A DNA stretch of 45,210 nt from the NCBI GenBank assembly GCA_903900975.1, contig CAIUPE010000151.1, positions 1 to 45,210 on the forward strand, read 5' to 3'. The first letter of the stretch is position 1; the number at the start of each line of letters is the position of its first letter. The position numbers and the translations under genes are program-made. Source of the DNA: an uncultured Hyphomicrobiales bacterium (GTDB taxonomy: Bacteria > Pseudomonadota > Alphaproteobacteria > Rhizobiales > Beijerinckiaceae). The notes under the pieces were generated by a model. That model ran no database searches. It saw only the letters and a program-made list of their open reading frames with translations, and had not been told where the DNA came from. Positions 14,827 through 22,972 of this stretch are shown here, piece after piece.

Positions 14827-15330
14827 ATGACCCAAGCGCCAAAAGCCTTCCCCGTTTCGTGGGATCAATTCCATCGCGACGCACGGGCGCTTGCTTGGCG
14901 GTTGGCCGAATCAGGCCCGTTTTCCTCCATCATCTGCATCACGCGCGGCGGATTGGTGCCAGCGGCTGTCGTTTCACGCGAATTGGGCGTGCGCGTTATC
15001 GAAACGATCTGCATTGCGAGCTATCACGATTACGTCAATCAAGGCGAGCTGCAGGTTCTCAAGCACATTGCCGCCGATGTTATCGCCAGAGGCGAAGCAG
15101 GCGGTAAGGGCATTTTGGTGATCGACGATCTGGTCGATACCGGCAAAACCGCCAAAATCGTGCGCGATATCCTGCCCGACGCGCATTTCGCCACCGTATA
15201 CGCCAAGCCGCTTGGCCGCCCGCTGGTGGATACCTTCATCACCGAAGTGTCGCAGGATACGTGGATCTATTTCCCATGGGATATGGGTCTCGCCTATCAG
15301 GCACCGATTGCCGAAGGGCATAAGGGGTAA
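14827..15330 (+). CDS. gpt: Xanthine phosphoribosyltransferase
   Basis: A 167-residue purine salvage enzyme that converts xanthine or guanine and PRPP to the nucleotide. The PRPP loop [13 protein letters not shown] (residues about 97-109) is clear. The C-terminal [16 protein letters not shown] is typical of Gpt, where the tryptophan region contacts the purine. It lies close behind the CinA-like gene and converges with aruI. Confidence 0.93.
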   Translation: MTQAPKAFPVSWDQFHRDARALAWRLAESGPFSSIICITRGGLVPAAVVSRELGVRVIETICIASYHDYVNQGELQVLKHIAADVIARGEAGGKGILVIDDLVDTGKTAKIVRDILPDAHFATVYAKPLGRPLVDTFITEVSQDTWIYFPWDMGLAYQAPIAEGHKG

Positions 15331-15340
15331 GGGAAACGCT

Positions 15341-16966
15341 TTAGCCCCGCTGGCTTACATACATATCCTCGTCAATCTCGATCAAAGTCGGTCCTTTGCG
15401 ACCCGCTGCTTCCGTTAACAGACGTGGCAGATCGTCGGCATGTGCAAGTGTCTCAGCCGCAGCCCCAAACGCTTTGGCCAATGCTATAAAATCAGGCGTG
15501 CCGATATCAACGCCAATCGGCTCGATCTGGCGCGACACCATGAAGCTCTTGATTTCGCCATAGCCGCGATTGTTCCAGATGATCAGGATAATCGGCGTTT
15601 GCGCTTCCACCGCCGAGGCGATTTCAGCCAGTGTGAACTGCAAACCGCCATCACCCATTACGGCGACAACCGGCCGTTTGGGAGCGGCAAGTTGCGCGCC
15701 AATGGCGGCGGGAAGCGCATAGCCCAGCGTGCCAAAGCCAGTAGCCGAGGCAAAGAAAGAGCGCGGCGTTTTGGCCGCATAGGCGACCGAGGCGGCATAA
15801 ACGGGCTGCGCTGAATCACCAATGATCACAGCATCTTGCAAGGTGGCTTGAGTCTCGTTTAAGAGCGCCAGCGAGGCACGATAGACATCATTGACGTCCT
15901 CTTGCATCACGCGAGCCCGCGCTGATTTGGCCCGCGTGGCACCTGATCCGGCCGCGCCGGTTTCAAGCGCATCCAACAGCGCTTCAGTGGTCGAGGTGGC
16001 ATCCGCCACGATCACGCAATCCGCTCTGTGGCCGCGCATGGCCTGCTCGGGGTCAAGATCAACGCGGATCAGTCTGCCGGTCAGCGTCGGCGCGCCGGTC
16101 TCGTACCAATCATAATCAGTCGGGCCGAATTCGGTGCCGATCGCCAAAATAACATCGGCCTCGGTCATGAGCGACCGCACAGCGGTAAGGCTCGGATTGC
16201 ACGGCACAGCGAGCGGATGTTCGCTTGGCAAAATACCACGGGCATTCACCGTCATCACCAAAGGCGCATCAAGCCGCTCGGCCAGCAAGCGAAGCGGGCC
16301 AGCCGCATCCACAGCCCCACCACCGGTGAGAATCAAAGGCCGCGAAGCCCCTGCCAGCAGTTTCGCCGCCTCCGCAACCGCCTCACGCTGAGGCGCTGGG
16401 CGCAAGGGCAGGGCAGCCGCCCGCACGGGCGCATCACTCGCCACAGAAAGTCGGATAATGTCAGTCGGGATTTCAATATGCACGGGCCGTGGCCGCGCGC
16501 TGGCAAAAATCGCAAAAGCGCGGGCAAGCGCTTGATCAAGATCGTCTTTGGTGAAGACCGTATGGCTAAACGCAGTCAGCCCTTGGGCCAGCTGCCGCTG
16601 GTCTTTCAACTCGTGCAACCAACCTTCGCCCGATCCCATCCGGCCCAAACCATTAACCGCCGTAATCACCAACATCGGGATGGAGTCGGCATAAGCCTGC
16701 GCCATCGCGGTAGCGGCATTGGTCAGCCCCGGACCTGTAATCAGCAGACATACACCGGGCTTACCCGAAACGCGCGCATAGCCATCGGCCATAAAGCCCG
16801 CACCTTGCTCATGGCGCGGGGTGACATGGCGAATGCCGGTCAGCGGCAGACCGCGATAAAACTCAACCGTATGCACCCCCGGAATGCCGAAAATCGTATC
16901 AACCCCATAGGCTTCGAGCAATTGGGCGAGGTAAACACCAAGGGTGCGCGAGGAGGGTGTCGTCAT
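15341..16966 (-). CDS. aruI: 5-guanidino-2-oxopentanoate (2-ketoarginine) decarboxylase, AruI-like
   Basis: A 541-residue ThDP-dependent enzyme of the acetolactate-synthase fold. The N-terminal FGIPGVHTVEFYRGLPLTG and TPRHEQGAGFMADGYAR hold the cofactor-activating glutamate. The ThDP motif GDGGLQFTLAEIASAVE...NN is in the C-terminal third. The GIPGVHTVE signature is characteristic of AruI, which decarboxylates 2-ketoarginine to 4-guanidinobutanal in the arginine transaminase pathway of Pseudomonas. The AruH transaminase gene lies 3 bases upstream in the same operon, which strongly supports the call over a plain acetolactate synthase. Confidence 0.88.
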   Translation of the reverse strand: MTTPSSRTLGVYLAQLLEAYGVDTIFGIPGVHTVEFYRGLPLTGIRHVTPRHEQGAGFMADGYARVSGKPGVCLLITGPGLTNAATAMAQAYADSIPMLVITAVNGLGRMGSGEGWLHELKDQRQLAQGLTAFSHTVFTKDDLDQALARAFAIFASARPRPVHIEIPTDIIRLSVASDAPVRAAALPLRPAPQREAVAEAAKLLAGASRPLILTGGGAVDAAGPLRLLAERLDAPLVMTVNARGILPSEHPLAVPCNPSLTAVRSLMTEADVILAIGTEFGPTDYDWYETGAPTLTGRLIRVDLDPEQAMRGHRADCVIVADATSTTEALLDALETGAAGSGATRAKSARARVMQEDVNDVYRASLALLNETQATLQDAVIIGDSAQPVYAASVAYAAKTPRSFFASATGFGTLGYALPAAIGAQLAAPKRPVVAVMGDGGLQFTLAEIASAVEAQTPIILIIWNNRGYGEIKSFMVSRQIEPIGVDIGTPDFIALAKAFGAAAETLAHADDLPRLLTEAAGRKGPTLIEIDEDMYVSQRG

Positions 16967-16969
16967 GGT

Positions 16970-18157
16970 TCAGGCCTGTCCGGTAAGCGATATGGCGTAA
17001 CGCACGATCCGGCGGCCTGCTTCGGCCAATTGGTCTTCGCCAACGGTGAAGGCCACGCGTACATAGCCCGATGCTGATGGGCCAAAGGCGGATGCGTCCA
17101 ATACCGAAACGCCTTCCGCTTTAAACAATCCCCAAGCAAATTCATGCGCTGTCAATCCGGTCTCGCGCACATCTACCAGCGCAAACATGCCTGAAGCCGG
17201 ACGCAAACATTTCAGGCCCGGCGCATGGTCGATATGATCGCACAGTACTTGGCAGCGCTTCAGATAGATCTCGCGCATTTCGCGTGTGATTTCCTCGGTT
17301 TGCGCGATACCGCACAGTGCCGCTTCCTGAATAAAGCCGGCGATGCCATAGAGCGAGCAGAGCGCTAAATTATCGGCATGGGTAATCAGCTCTTTCGGCG
17401 CGATGATCCAGCCAATCCGCCATCCTGTCATGGCGTGGGATTTGGAGAGCGAGCCAACCACAACGGTGCGCTCGGCCATGCCTGGAAGGGCTGCAATGCT
17501 CGAAAATTGACCGTCGAACACGAGATCGGCATAGACTTCATCGCTCACCACCCAAAGATCATGACGACGCGCAATGTCGGCAATGCCTTCGAGTTCTGAC
17601 GGCGACAATACGACGCCGGTCGGGTTGCACGGATTGGCGATCAAAATACCGCGGGTTTTCGAGGTAACGGCCTTTTCAATCGCCGCAATATCGGGACGAA
17701 ACAATCCATCGGCTGTTGCGGCCGCACGCACCATGGTGGCGCCTGTTGCGCCAATCGTCGCCTCATAGGTGAGATAGGCAGGCTCGACCACGATCACCTC
17801 GTCACCGGGGCCGAACAGACATTGGCACGATGAGAACAGGCCGTTTTGGGTGCCTGCTACGATCAGCACATTGTCCTCATCCAGCACTTGGCCGGTGCGC
17901 CGTGTTTGTTGATGGGCAACGGCTTTGCGCAAGGCAAGGCGGCCAGCCACCGTGGTGTAATGCGTGTCGCCTGACCGTAGCGCGGCGACGGCCGCGTCAA
18001 TAATCGGGGCTGAGGTCGAAAAATCGGGGTCGCCAACGGAGAGCACAATCACATCTTCGCCGCGTGCTTGCGCGTCTTTGCCGGCGTTGTGGATATCCCA
18101 AGCTGTGACAGAACCGCCGCCAAGACTCTCAACCCGTGATGCAAAACGCATTTTCAT
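16970..18157 (-). CDS. aruH: Arginine:pyruvate transaminase, AruH-like
   Basis: A 395-residue class I PLP aminotransferase. The PLP lysine is K239 in GSLSKSHAMTGWR, and NPCNPTG and SDEVYADLVFDG are also present. The sequence tracks P. aeruginosa AruH closely (for example SVGDPDFSTSAPI, THYTTVAGRLALRKA and LPGMAERT). AruH transfers the amino group of L-arginine to pyruvate, giving 2-ketoarginine for AruI. It is divergent from the basic amino-acid importer at 18432, so uptake and breakdown of arginine share one regulatory region. Confidence 0.88.
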   Translation of the reverse strand: MKMRFASRVESLGGGSVTAWDIHNAGKDAQARGEDVIVLSVGDPDFSTSAPIIDAAVAALRSGDTHYTTVAGRLALRKAVAHQQTRRTGQVLDEDNVLIVAGTQNGLFSSCQCLFGPGDEVIVVEPAYLTYEATIGATGATMVRAAATADGLFRPDIAAIEKAVTSKTRGILIANPCNPTGVVLSPSELEGIADIARRHDLWVVSDEVYADLVFDGQFSSIAALPGMAERTVVVGSLSKSHAMTGWRIGWIIAPKELITHADNLALCSLYGIAGFIQEAALCGIAQTEEITREMREIYLKRCQVLCDHIDHAPGLKCLRPASGMFALVDVRETGLTAHEFAWGLFKAEGVSVLDASAFGPSASGYVRVAFTVGEDQLAEAGRRIVRYAISLTGQA

Positions 18158-18265
18158 CCCTTTTTTTTAATATCACTCGACCTCTACCGCACGTACGCGT
18201 TCGACCTCAAGCGATGATCCGCCCAAAGGCTAGACCCCTGCAATGCAGATAGCGCTTGTACGTCC

Positions 18266-18290
18266 GACAAACTACTGAAATAGTTCTGTC
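18266..18290. promoter_or_regulatory. Candidate operator between aruH and the importer
   Basis: An imperfect 25-bp dyad in which GACA-A-ACTA (18266-18274) faces TAGT-TC-TGTC (18281-18290) across CTGAAA. It sits about midway between the divergent starts at 18157 and 18432. The binding protein is not known; an arginine-responsive ArgR-, Lrp- or LysR-type regulator would fit the context. Confidence 0.4.
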
Positions 18291-18299
18291 ATGAAGGTG

Positions 18300-18344
18300 G
18301 GAGCGAGCCTTATGGGAAAACATAAATCCCAGACGGCTCGTTCC
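18300..18344 (+). promoter_or_regulatory. Long stem-loop in the importer leader
   Basis: GGAGCGAGCC (18300-18309) pairs with GGCTCGTTCC (18335-18344), with one G-U pair. An inner stem TGGGA (18313-18317) with TCCCA (18327-18331) closes a 9-base loop. It has no following U-tract. As RNA it would form a stable two-part stem upstream of the binding-protein gene, so attenuation or another leader-RNA role is possible but unproved. Confidence 0.5.
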
Positions 18345-18384
18345 ACTTGCCATAGATAGTGCCCTGAGAAGGGAATTGTCGGTT

Positions 18385-18398
18385 GGTCGCTTGCGACC
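18385..18398 (+). promoter_or_regulatory. Second small hairpin in the importer leader
   Basis: GGTCGC-TT-GCGACC forms a tight hairpin 33 bases before the binding-protein start. Flanking AATTG (18374-18378) and CAATT (18400-18404) could extend it with bulges. It may be part of an operator or leader structure together with 18300-18344. Confidence 0.4.
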
Positions 18399-18431
18399 TC
18401 AATTGTTTAAATAGGGATAGGGAAAACGCAC

Positions 18432-19238
18432 ATGATTAAGTCCATACTCAAAGGCGCAGCGATTGCGGCGATTGTTGTCTCCGCTACCTCGGCCATGGCC
18501 ACCGAGAAACTTCGCATCGGAATCAGCTCCGAGGCTTATCCTCCGTTCAGCTCGCAAAATGCGACGAACCAGTGGGAAGGCTTCGAAATCGACCTTTTGG
18601 CAGCACTCTGCAAAGAGATGAAGGTCGAGTGCAAGATCGTCAGCACCGCTTGGGATGGCATCATTCCTGCGCTGAAGGCCAAGAAGATTGACGCGATTTT
18701 CTCGTCGATGTCGATCACGGCAGACCGTTCAAAAGTCATCGATTTCTCGGATAAATATTACAATACGCCAGCTGAAATCATCGGCAAGAAGGATGCGCCA
18801 GCCATCTCCACCGTTGCCAATCCAGACGGTAAGGGCGGCAAGATTGCCAACCCTGCGGATCTTAAGGGCAAGATCATTGGCGTGCAGACGGCAACCATCC
18901 ATGCCGATTATGCCAACACCTATCTGAAAGATGCGACGATCAAGGTGTATGACACGACCGATAACCACAATGCCGATCTTGTCGCCGGTCGCGTTGATTA
19001 CGCGCTCGAAGATTCGATTGTGGCTGACGAGTTCTTGAAGACGCCAGCAGCAAAAGACCTTGGTGTGAAGCTGATCGTTCCAAACGATCCGATCTTCGGC
19101 ACGGGCGTTGGCGTTGGCATCCGCAAGGGTGACAAGCTGAAGGATCGCTTCAACGACGCGATCAAGGCCGTCCGCGCCAGCGGCGAATATGACGCGATTG
19201 CCAAGAAGTACTTCGCGTTTAACGTCTACGGTGATTGA
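18432..19238 (+). CDS. Basic amino-acid ABC transporter, periplasmic binding protein (AotJ/ArgT-like)
   Basis: A 268-residue family 3 solute-binding protein. A signal peptide with cleavage near ATSAMA-TEKL (residues 19-27) is followed by LRIGISSEAYPPFSS, WEGFEIDLLAALCKEM and SMSITADRSKVIDFSDKYY. These are the hallmarks of the lysine/arginine/ornithine and histidine binding proteins. It is the first gene of an importer operon divergent from arginine transaminase, so arginine is the most likely ligand. A stable hairpin follows the stop, which commonly protects the abundant binding-protein message. Confidence 0.9.
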   Translation: MIKSILKGAAIAAIVVSATSAMATEKLRIGISSEAYPPFSSQNATNQWEGFEIDLLAALCKEMKVECKIVSTAWDGIIPALKAKKIDAIFSSMSITADRSKVIDFSDKYYNTPAEIIGKKDAPAISTVANPDGKGGKIANPADLKGKIIGVQTATIHADYANTYLKDATIKVYDTTDNHNADLVAGRVDYALEDSIVADEFLKTPAAKDLGVKLIVPNDPIFGTGVGVGIRKGDKLKDRFNDAIKAVRASGEYDAIAKKYFAFNVYGD

Positions 19239-19251
19239 TACTTGCCTCTGA

Positions 19252-19280
19252 CTTCCTTCTCCCCTTGTGGGAGAAGGAAG
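19252..19280. repeat. 12-bp hairpin between binding-protein and permease genes (copy 2)
   Basis: CTTCCTTCTCCC (19252-19263) and GGGAGAAGGAAG (19269-19280) form a perfect stem around CTTGT, 14 bases after the binding-protein stop. It belongs to the same short element type as 12234-12256. In other importers, hairpins in this position stabilise the binding-protein message and reduce read-through into permease genes. Confidence 0.85.
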
Positions 19281-19310
19281 TTTCTTGCTCTGGGAAATCA
19301 AGCACCGCCC

Positions 19311-20033
19311 ATGGACGCATCCCCATCCCTTCTATCCCTGATGAGCTTCAGCCAAGATGGTTGGGGCGCGCGGTTTATTGAGGGCGTTGCAGTCACGTTG
19401 CAGGTTTCTCTGGCGGCCTATGCGTTATCCCTCGTTTTCGGACTTTTAGGCGCAAGCGCCAAACTAAGCCCGTTTCGCGCGCTCCGCTGGATCGCTGATG
19501 CCTACACCACGTTGGTGCGCGCATTGCCTGAGCTCTTGCTCCTGTTGCTGGTCTTCTTTTCCGGTGCTGACGCGATAAAATTTCTTCTATCGTTTCTCGG
19601 CGATGATTATGCCGACGTCGAGGTTGACCCTTTCGCTGCTGCCGTTATTGCGCTCGGCTTTATTGGCGGTGCCTATATGACGGAAGTGATGCGGGGTGCG
19701 ATCCTCTCCATCCCGATCGGGCAGATTGAAGCGGCTAAAGCCTGTGGCATGTCGCCCCTTTTACGTGTTCGCCGGATCATTTTACCGCAAATGTTGCGCT
19801 TTGCGCTGCCCGGTATGAGCAATCTCTGGCTGAATGCCACCAAGGATTCGTCGCTCATCAGTGTGCTCGGCAGCTTTCAGGATATCCTGTTCATGGGGTA
19901 TCGCGCCGCCTCGACCACCAAGCATTATTCCTTTTTTTATTCGATGACGGCGCTATTTTTCCTGGCGGTGACCCTGGCTTCGATGGCGATCATCCGGCTT
20001 ATCGAGGCGCGTGTGAACAGGGGCTATAAATGA
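19311..20033 (+). CDS. Basic amino-acid ABC transporter permease (AotQ/HisQ-like)
   Basis: A 240-residue inner-membrane permease. Typical elements are FIEGVAVTLQVSLAAYALSL and TTLVRALPELLLLLLVFF near the N terminus. The EAA loop EAAKACGMSPLLRVRRIILPQ, which contacts the ATPase, lies further on. The ATG at 19311 (MDASPS) is chosen because the longer frame from 19242 would be read through the hairpin element. The next permease follows after 15 bases. Confidence 0.9.
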   Translation: MDASPSLLSLMSFSQDGWGARFIEGVAVTLQVSLAAYALSLVFGLLGASAKLSPFRALRWIADAYTTLVRALPELLLLLLVFFSGADAIKFLLSFLGDDYADVEVDPFAAAVIALGFIGGAYMTEVMRGAILSIPIGQIEAAKACGMSPLLRVRRIILPQMLRFALPGMSNLWLNATKDSSLISVLGSFQDILFMGYRAASTTKHYSFFYSMTALFFLAVTLASMAIIRLIEARVNRGYK

Positions 20034-20048
20034 GGGAGGGCCATACGA

Positions 20049-20759
20049 ATGGATGAATCGCTGGCCTTTATGATCTCGATTTTTCCGCGCCTATTGGCGG
20101 CGGTTCCGCTAACGTTGAGCCTGACGCTCATTTCGGGTGTGATCGGCAATCTGCTCGCCGTACCCGTAGCCTTGGCGCGGCTTTCACCTAATCCGTTGCT
20201 GTGGGTTCCGAGCGCATTCTATATTCTTCTAATGCGCGGCACACCGCTTTTGGTGCAAACCTATCTGATCTATTACGGGCTCGGCGAAGTGTTGCCAGGC
20301 AGCTTTATCCAAAAGACGTTTTTATGGCCTTACTTAAAAGACGGTTTCTGGTACGCGGTGTTTGCCTTCTCGCTGAACACGGCGGGCTATACCGGCGAGA
20401 TTTTGCGCGGCGCGATGTCGGCGGTGCCGAAAGGTGAGATTGAGGCGGCGGTTGCCTATGGGATGTCGCCTTGGCTCCGGCTGCGTCGGGTGATCTTGCC
20501 GCGCGCGATCCAGATTTGTCTGCCTGCAATGAGCGGCGAAACGATCCTGCTGTTAAAAGCCACCTCGCTCGCTTCCTTGATCACGGTTTGGGATATTATG
20601 GGCACGGCCCGCCAAATCCAGAAAGAAACCTATCAGATTTATGAGCCACTGCTGGCAGCAGGCATCATCTATATCGTGACCGTTTTTATTTTGATCCGGC
20701 TTTTGAATGCGCTTGAACGCCGGATCAACCAGCACCGCGCTGCACCAGTTTCGGCCTAG
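20049..20759 (+). CDS. Basic amino-acid ABC transporter permease (AotM/HisM-like)
   Basis: A 236-residue permease that should pair with the preceding one as a heterodimer. It has VPLTLSLTLISGVIGNLLA near the start, LMRGTPLLVQTYLIYYGLG in the middle, and the coupling loop EAAVAYGMSPWLRLRRVILP. The order binding protein, Q, M, P matches the Pseudomonas aot operon. It ends 10 bases before the ATPase gene. Confidence 0.9.
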   Translation: MDESLAFMISIFPRLLAAVPLTLSLTLISGVIGNLLAVPVALARLSPNPLLWVPSAFYILLMRGTPLLVQTYLIYYGLGEVLPGSFIQKTFLWPYLKDGFWYAVFAFSLNTAGYTGEILRGAMSAVPKGEIEAAVAYGMSPWLRLRRVILPRAIQICLPAMSGETILLLKATSLASLITVWDIMGTARQIQKETYQIYEPLLAAGIIYIVTVFILIRLLNALERRINQHRAAPVSA

Positions 20760-20769
20760 GGGAAGTTTT

Positions 20770-21537
20770 ATGGATACGACACTCAAGGTTGAGGATCTGC
20801 ACAAACGCTTCGGTGCTGCCGAGGTGCTCAAAGGCGTTTCACTCTCGGCCAATACCGGCGATGTGATTGCCATGATTGGCTCCAGCGGCTCGGGCAAGTC
20901 CACGCTGCTCCGTTGCATCAATCTATTGGAAACGCCGAATTCGGGCCGCGTCTATGTCAATGGCGAGCTGATCCGCATGAAGGCCTTGTCGGATGGGACC
21001 GCCAAGCCTGAAGACCAGAAACAGGTCGAGCGGATTAGGTCCAAACTTGCCATGGTATTCCAAAGCTTCAATCTCTGGTCGCACCGCACCATTTTAGAAA
21101 ACGTCATCGAAGCGCCGGTCCATGTGCTCGGCGTGCCGAAGAAAGAGGCGATTGAAAAAGCCGAGGCTTTGCTTGCCAAAGTCGGCATTGCCGACAAACG
21201 CAATTTTTACCCCAACCATCTTTCCGGCGGCCAGCAACAACGCGCCGCCATTGCCCGCGCGTTGGCGATGGACCCGAGCGTGTTGCTGTTTGACGAGCCA
21301 ACCTCCGCACTTGATCCGGAATTGGTGGGCGAAGTGTTGCAGGTCATGCGCAAGCTCGCCGAGGAAGGCCGCACGATGTTGGTCGTCACCCATGAGATGG
21401 GTTTTGCCCGCGATGTGGCGAACCAGATCGTGTTTTTGCATAAAGGCCAAATCGAGGAAGAGGGCGCACCACGCGAGGTTTTGACGCATCCAAAGTCGGA
21501 GCGCTTGCAGCAATTTTTGAGCTCAACCCGTCATTAA
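20770..21537 (+). CDS. Basic amino-acid ABC transporter ATPase (AotP/HisP-like)
   Basis: A 255-residue ATP-binding subunit with Walker A GSSGSGKST (residues about 38-46), signature LSGGQQQR, Walker B LLFDEPTSALDPE and the switch histidine in VVTHEMGFARD. The insertion KALSDGTAKPEDQKQVERIR after the first domain is typical of HisP/ArtP-like proteins. The ATG at 20770 follows a GGGGAAG site; the frame from 20707 would overlap the permease. Its last 15 bases overlap the convergent pabC. Confidence 0.93.
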   Translation: MDTTLKVEDLHKRFGAAEVLKGVSLSANTGDVIAMIGSSGSGKSTLLRCINLLETPNSGRVYVNGELIRMKALSDGTAKPEDQKQVERIRSKLAMVFQSFNLWSHRTILENVIEAPVHVLGVPKKEAIEKAEALLAKVGIADKRNFYPNHLSGGQQQRAAIARALAMDPSVLLFDEPTSALDPELVGEVLQVMRKLAEEGRTMLVVTHEMGFARDVANQIVFLHKGQIEEEGAPREVLTHPKSERLQQFLSSTRH

Positions 21538-22389
21538 AGCAGGTTTTATCTCAAAGCCCCTGTTATTCACCCGAACGGCCTCCGCCATTACCTCAACCAG
21601 CGCTTTGACCACCTCAGTGCCACGGTTCGATAAGATGGCCCCATCCAGCGCCGTGATCCTGGTCAAAAACCGAACACTATTGGTGGCAAACACCTGATCC
21701 GCCTGCAGCAGATCTTCCAGATAAAGCGTCTTCTCGCTTACTTCGATCCCCAGTTTTGGCGCCTGATCGATCAGAAATTGCCGCATAATACCCGGCAAAA
21801 CGCTGCCCTTGAGCAGCGGGGTTAAAAGAGAATTTCCTTTTACTATAAACAGGTTAGCCATGCTGGTGCAGGCGATGCTTCCGTCTGTAGACAGAAACAA
21901 GGCATCATCCGCCCCCTTTGCTTGCGCTTCCTTAATTCCCATCAAATTGTCGAGATAGGCCAACGTTTTCCGCGATGAAGTCGGCGAAGTCGGGTTGCGC
22001 CGAATTGCGGTGGTGGCCAGCGTCATCGCGCTAAAGGCAAGGCTCGGATTCCATGGCGTGCGTGTGGAAAAAACGAGCGGATTCATCGCCTTAGGCGGTA
22101 CCAACCCGCGCGGTCCAGCCCCTCTTGTGACCGTCAGCCGGATAACACAGGGCGCAGGATCAAGCTGTGCAAGTTCGGTAATCGCTGCTTCAAGGGTTAT
22201 TCGCTCAAGCGGTATGTCCAACTGCTCAGCAGCCGCCATTATCCGGTCAAGGTGAGCCCCCATCAGGAAGGGGAGGCCGTTAAAAGCGGGCAGGGTTTCA
22301 AACACTCCATCGCCGAGCAGAAGCCCCCGATCGGCAAGGTTAAACCGCGCGTCCTGCTCCTCAATCACCTTGCCATCATACCAGAGCAT
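21523..22389 (-). CDS. pabC: Class IV aminotransferase-fold, probable aminodeoxychorismate lyase
   Basis: A 288-residue fold-type IV PLP enzyme. The PLP lysine is K141 in SSRKTLAYLDNLM. FNLADRGLLLGDGVFETL at 16-33 is the family start motif, and TSMANLFIVKG is also present. The family includes branched-chain and D-amino-acid transaminases, but it directly follows pabA and overlaps it by 14 bases. Aminodeoxychorismate lyase, which releases 4-aminobenzoate and pyruvate, is therefore the most likely role. The 3' end overlaps the convergent transporter ATPase by 15 bases. Confidence 0.82.
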   Translation of the reverse strand: MLWYDGKVIEEQDARFNLADRGLLLGDGVFETLPAFNGLPFLMGAHLDRIMAAAEQLDIPLERITLEAAITELAQLDPAPCVIRLTVTRGAGPRGLVPPKAMNPLVFSTRTPWNPSLAFSAMTLATTAIRRNPTSPTSSRKTLAYLDNLMGIKEAQAKGADDALFLSTDGSIACTSMANLFIVKGNSLLTPLLKGSVLPGIMRQFLIDQAPKLGIEVSEKTLYLEDLLQADQVFATNSVRFLTRITALDGAILSNRGTEVVKALVEVMAEAVRVNNRGFEIKPALMTG

Positions 22390-22972
22390 TATCCGTTAAC
22401 CTTTTGGTAAGATTTAAAAAATTGCCGATCAATCGATGACCGTGCTCGGTCAAAATGGACTCAGGATGGAACTGCACACCAAACGTCGGATGCGTCCTAT
22501 GCGCCAGTCCCATGATCTCGCCCTCATCCGATTGGGCCGTTACCCGCAGCGGTGAAGCAGCCTCATCCGGCAGCGTCACAATCAATGAATGATACCGCCC
22601 CGCATTGAAAGCATTGGGTATTTCAGCAAAAACGCCAGTGCCATCATGCCGGATCGGCGAGGCAATGCCATGCATCGGCCGTTGAGCGCGGGTCACGGTA
22701 CCGCCAAACGCCTCGCCAATACACTGATGCCCGAGGCACACCCCTAATAAAGGCACATGGCCGGAAAAAGCATGGATGATATCCAAGGATAATCCCGCCT
22801 CTTTGGGCCCACAGGGGCCCGGCGATATGATGATCCCTTTCGGCTTTAGGGCTGCAATATCGGCGATAGTTCCGACATCATTGCGACAAATAAAAGTAGC
22901 TGCACCAAGCTCTTGGCAGTATCGGACGATGTTAAAAACGAAGCTGTCATAATTATCGAGAATGAGGATCAT
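22376..22972 (-). CDS. pabA: Aminodeoxychorismate synthase, glutamine amidotransferase subunit
   Basis: A 198-residue class I glutamine amidotransferase. The start is ILILDNYDSFVFN, the catalytic cysteine is C79 in GVCLGHQ, and the His/Glu pair is H169/E171 in QFHPES. It supplies ammonia to PabB. Component II of anthranilate synthase looks alike, and some bacteria share one protein. Overlap with pabB (ATGA at 22969-22972) and with pabC points to folate synthesis. Confidence 0.9.
   Translation of the reverse strand: MILILDNYDSFVFNIVRYCQELGAATFICRNDVGTIADIAALKPKGIIISPGPCGPKEAGLSLDIIHAFSGHVPLLGVCLGHQCIGEAFGGTVTRAQRPMHGIASPIRHDGTGVFAEIPNAFNAGRYHSLIVTLPDEAASPLRVTAQSDEGEIMGLAHRTHPTFGVQFHPESILTEHGHRLIGNFLNLTKRLTDNALV

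Noticed and set aside
15341-16966. Acetolactate synthase large subunit
   Set aside because: The GIPGVHTVE signature and the adjacent AruH gene fit 2-ketoarginine decarboxylase better, and no small regulatory subunit gene follows.
16028-17077. A 349-codon open frame on the plus strand
   Set aside because: It lies entirely antisense to aruI/aruH, which have full family motifs; its product is rich in Arg, Gln and His with no recognisable domain.
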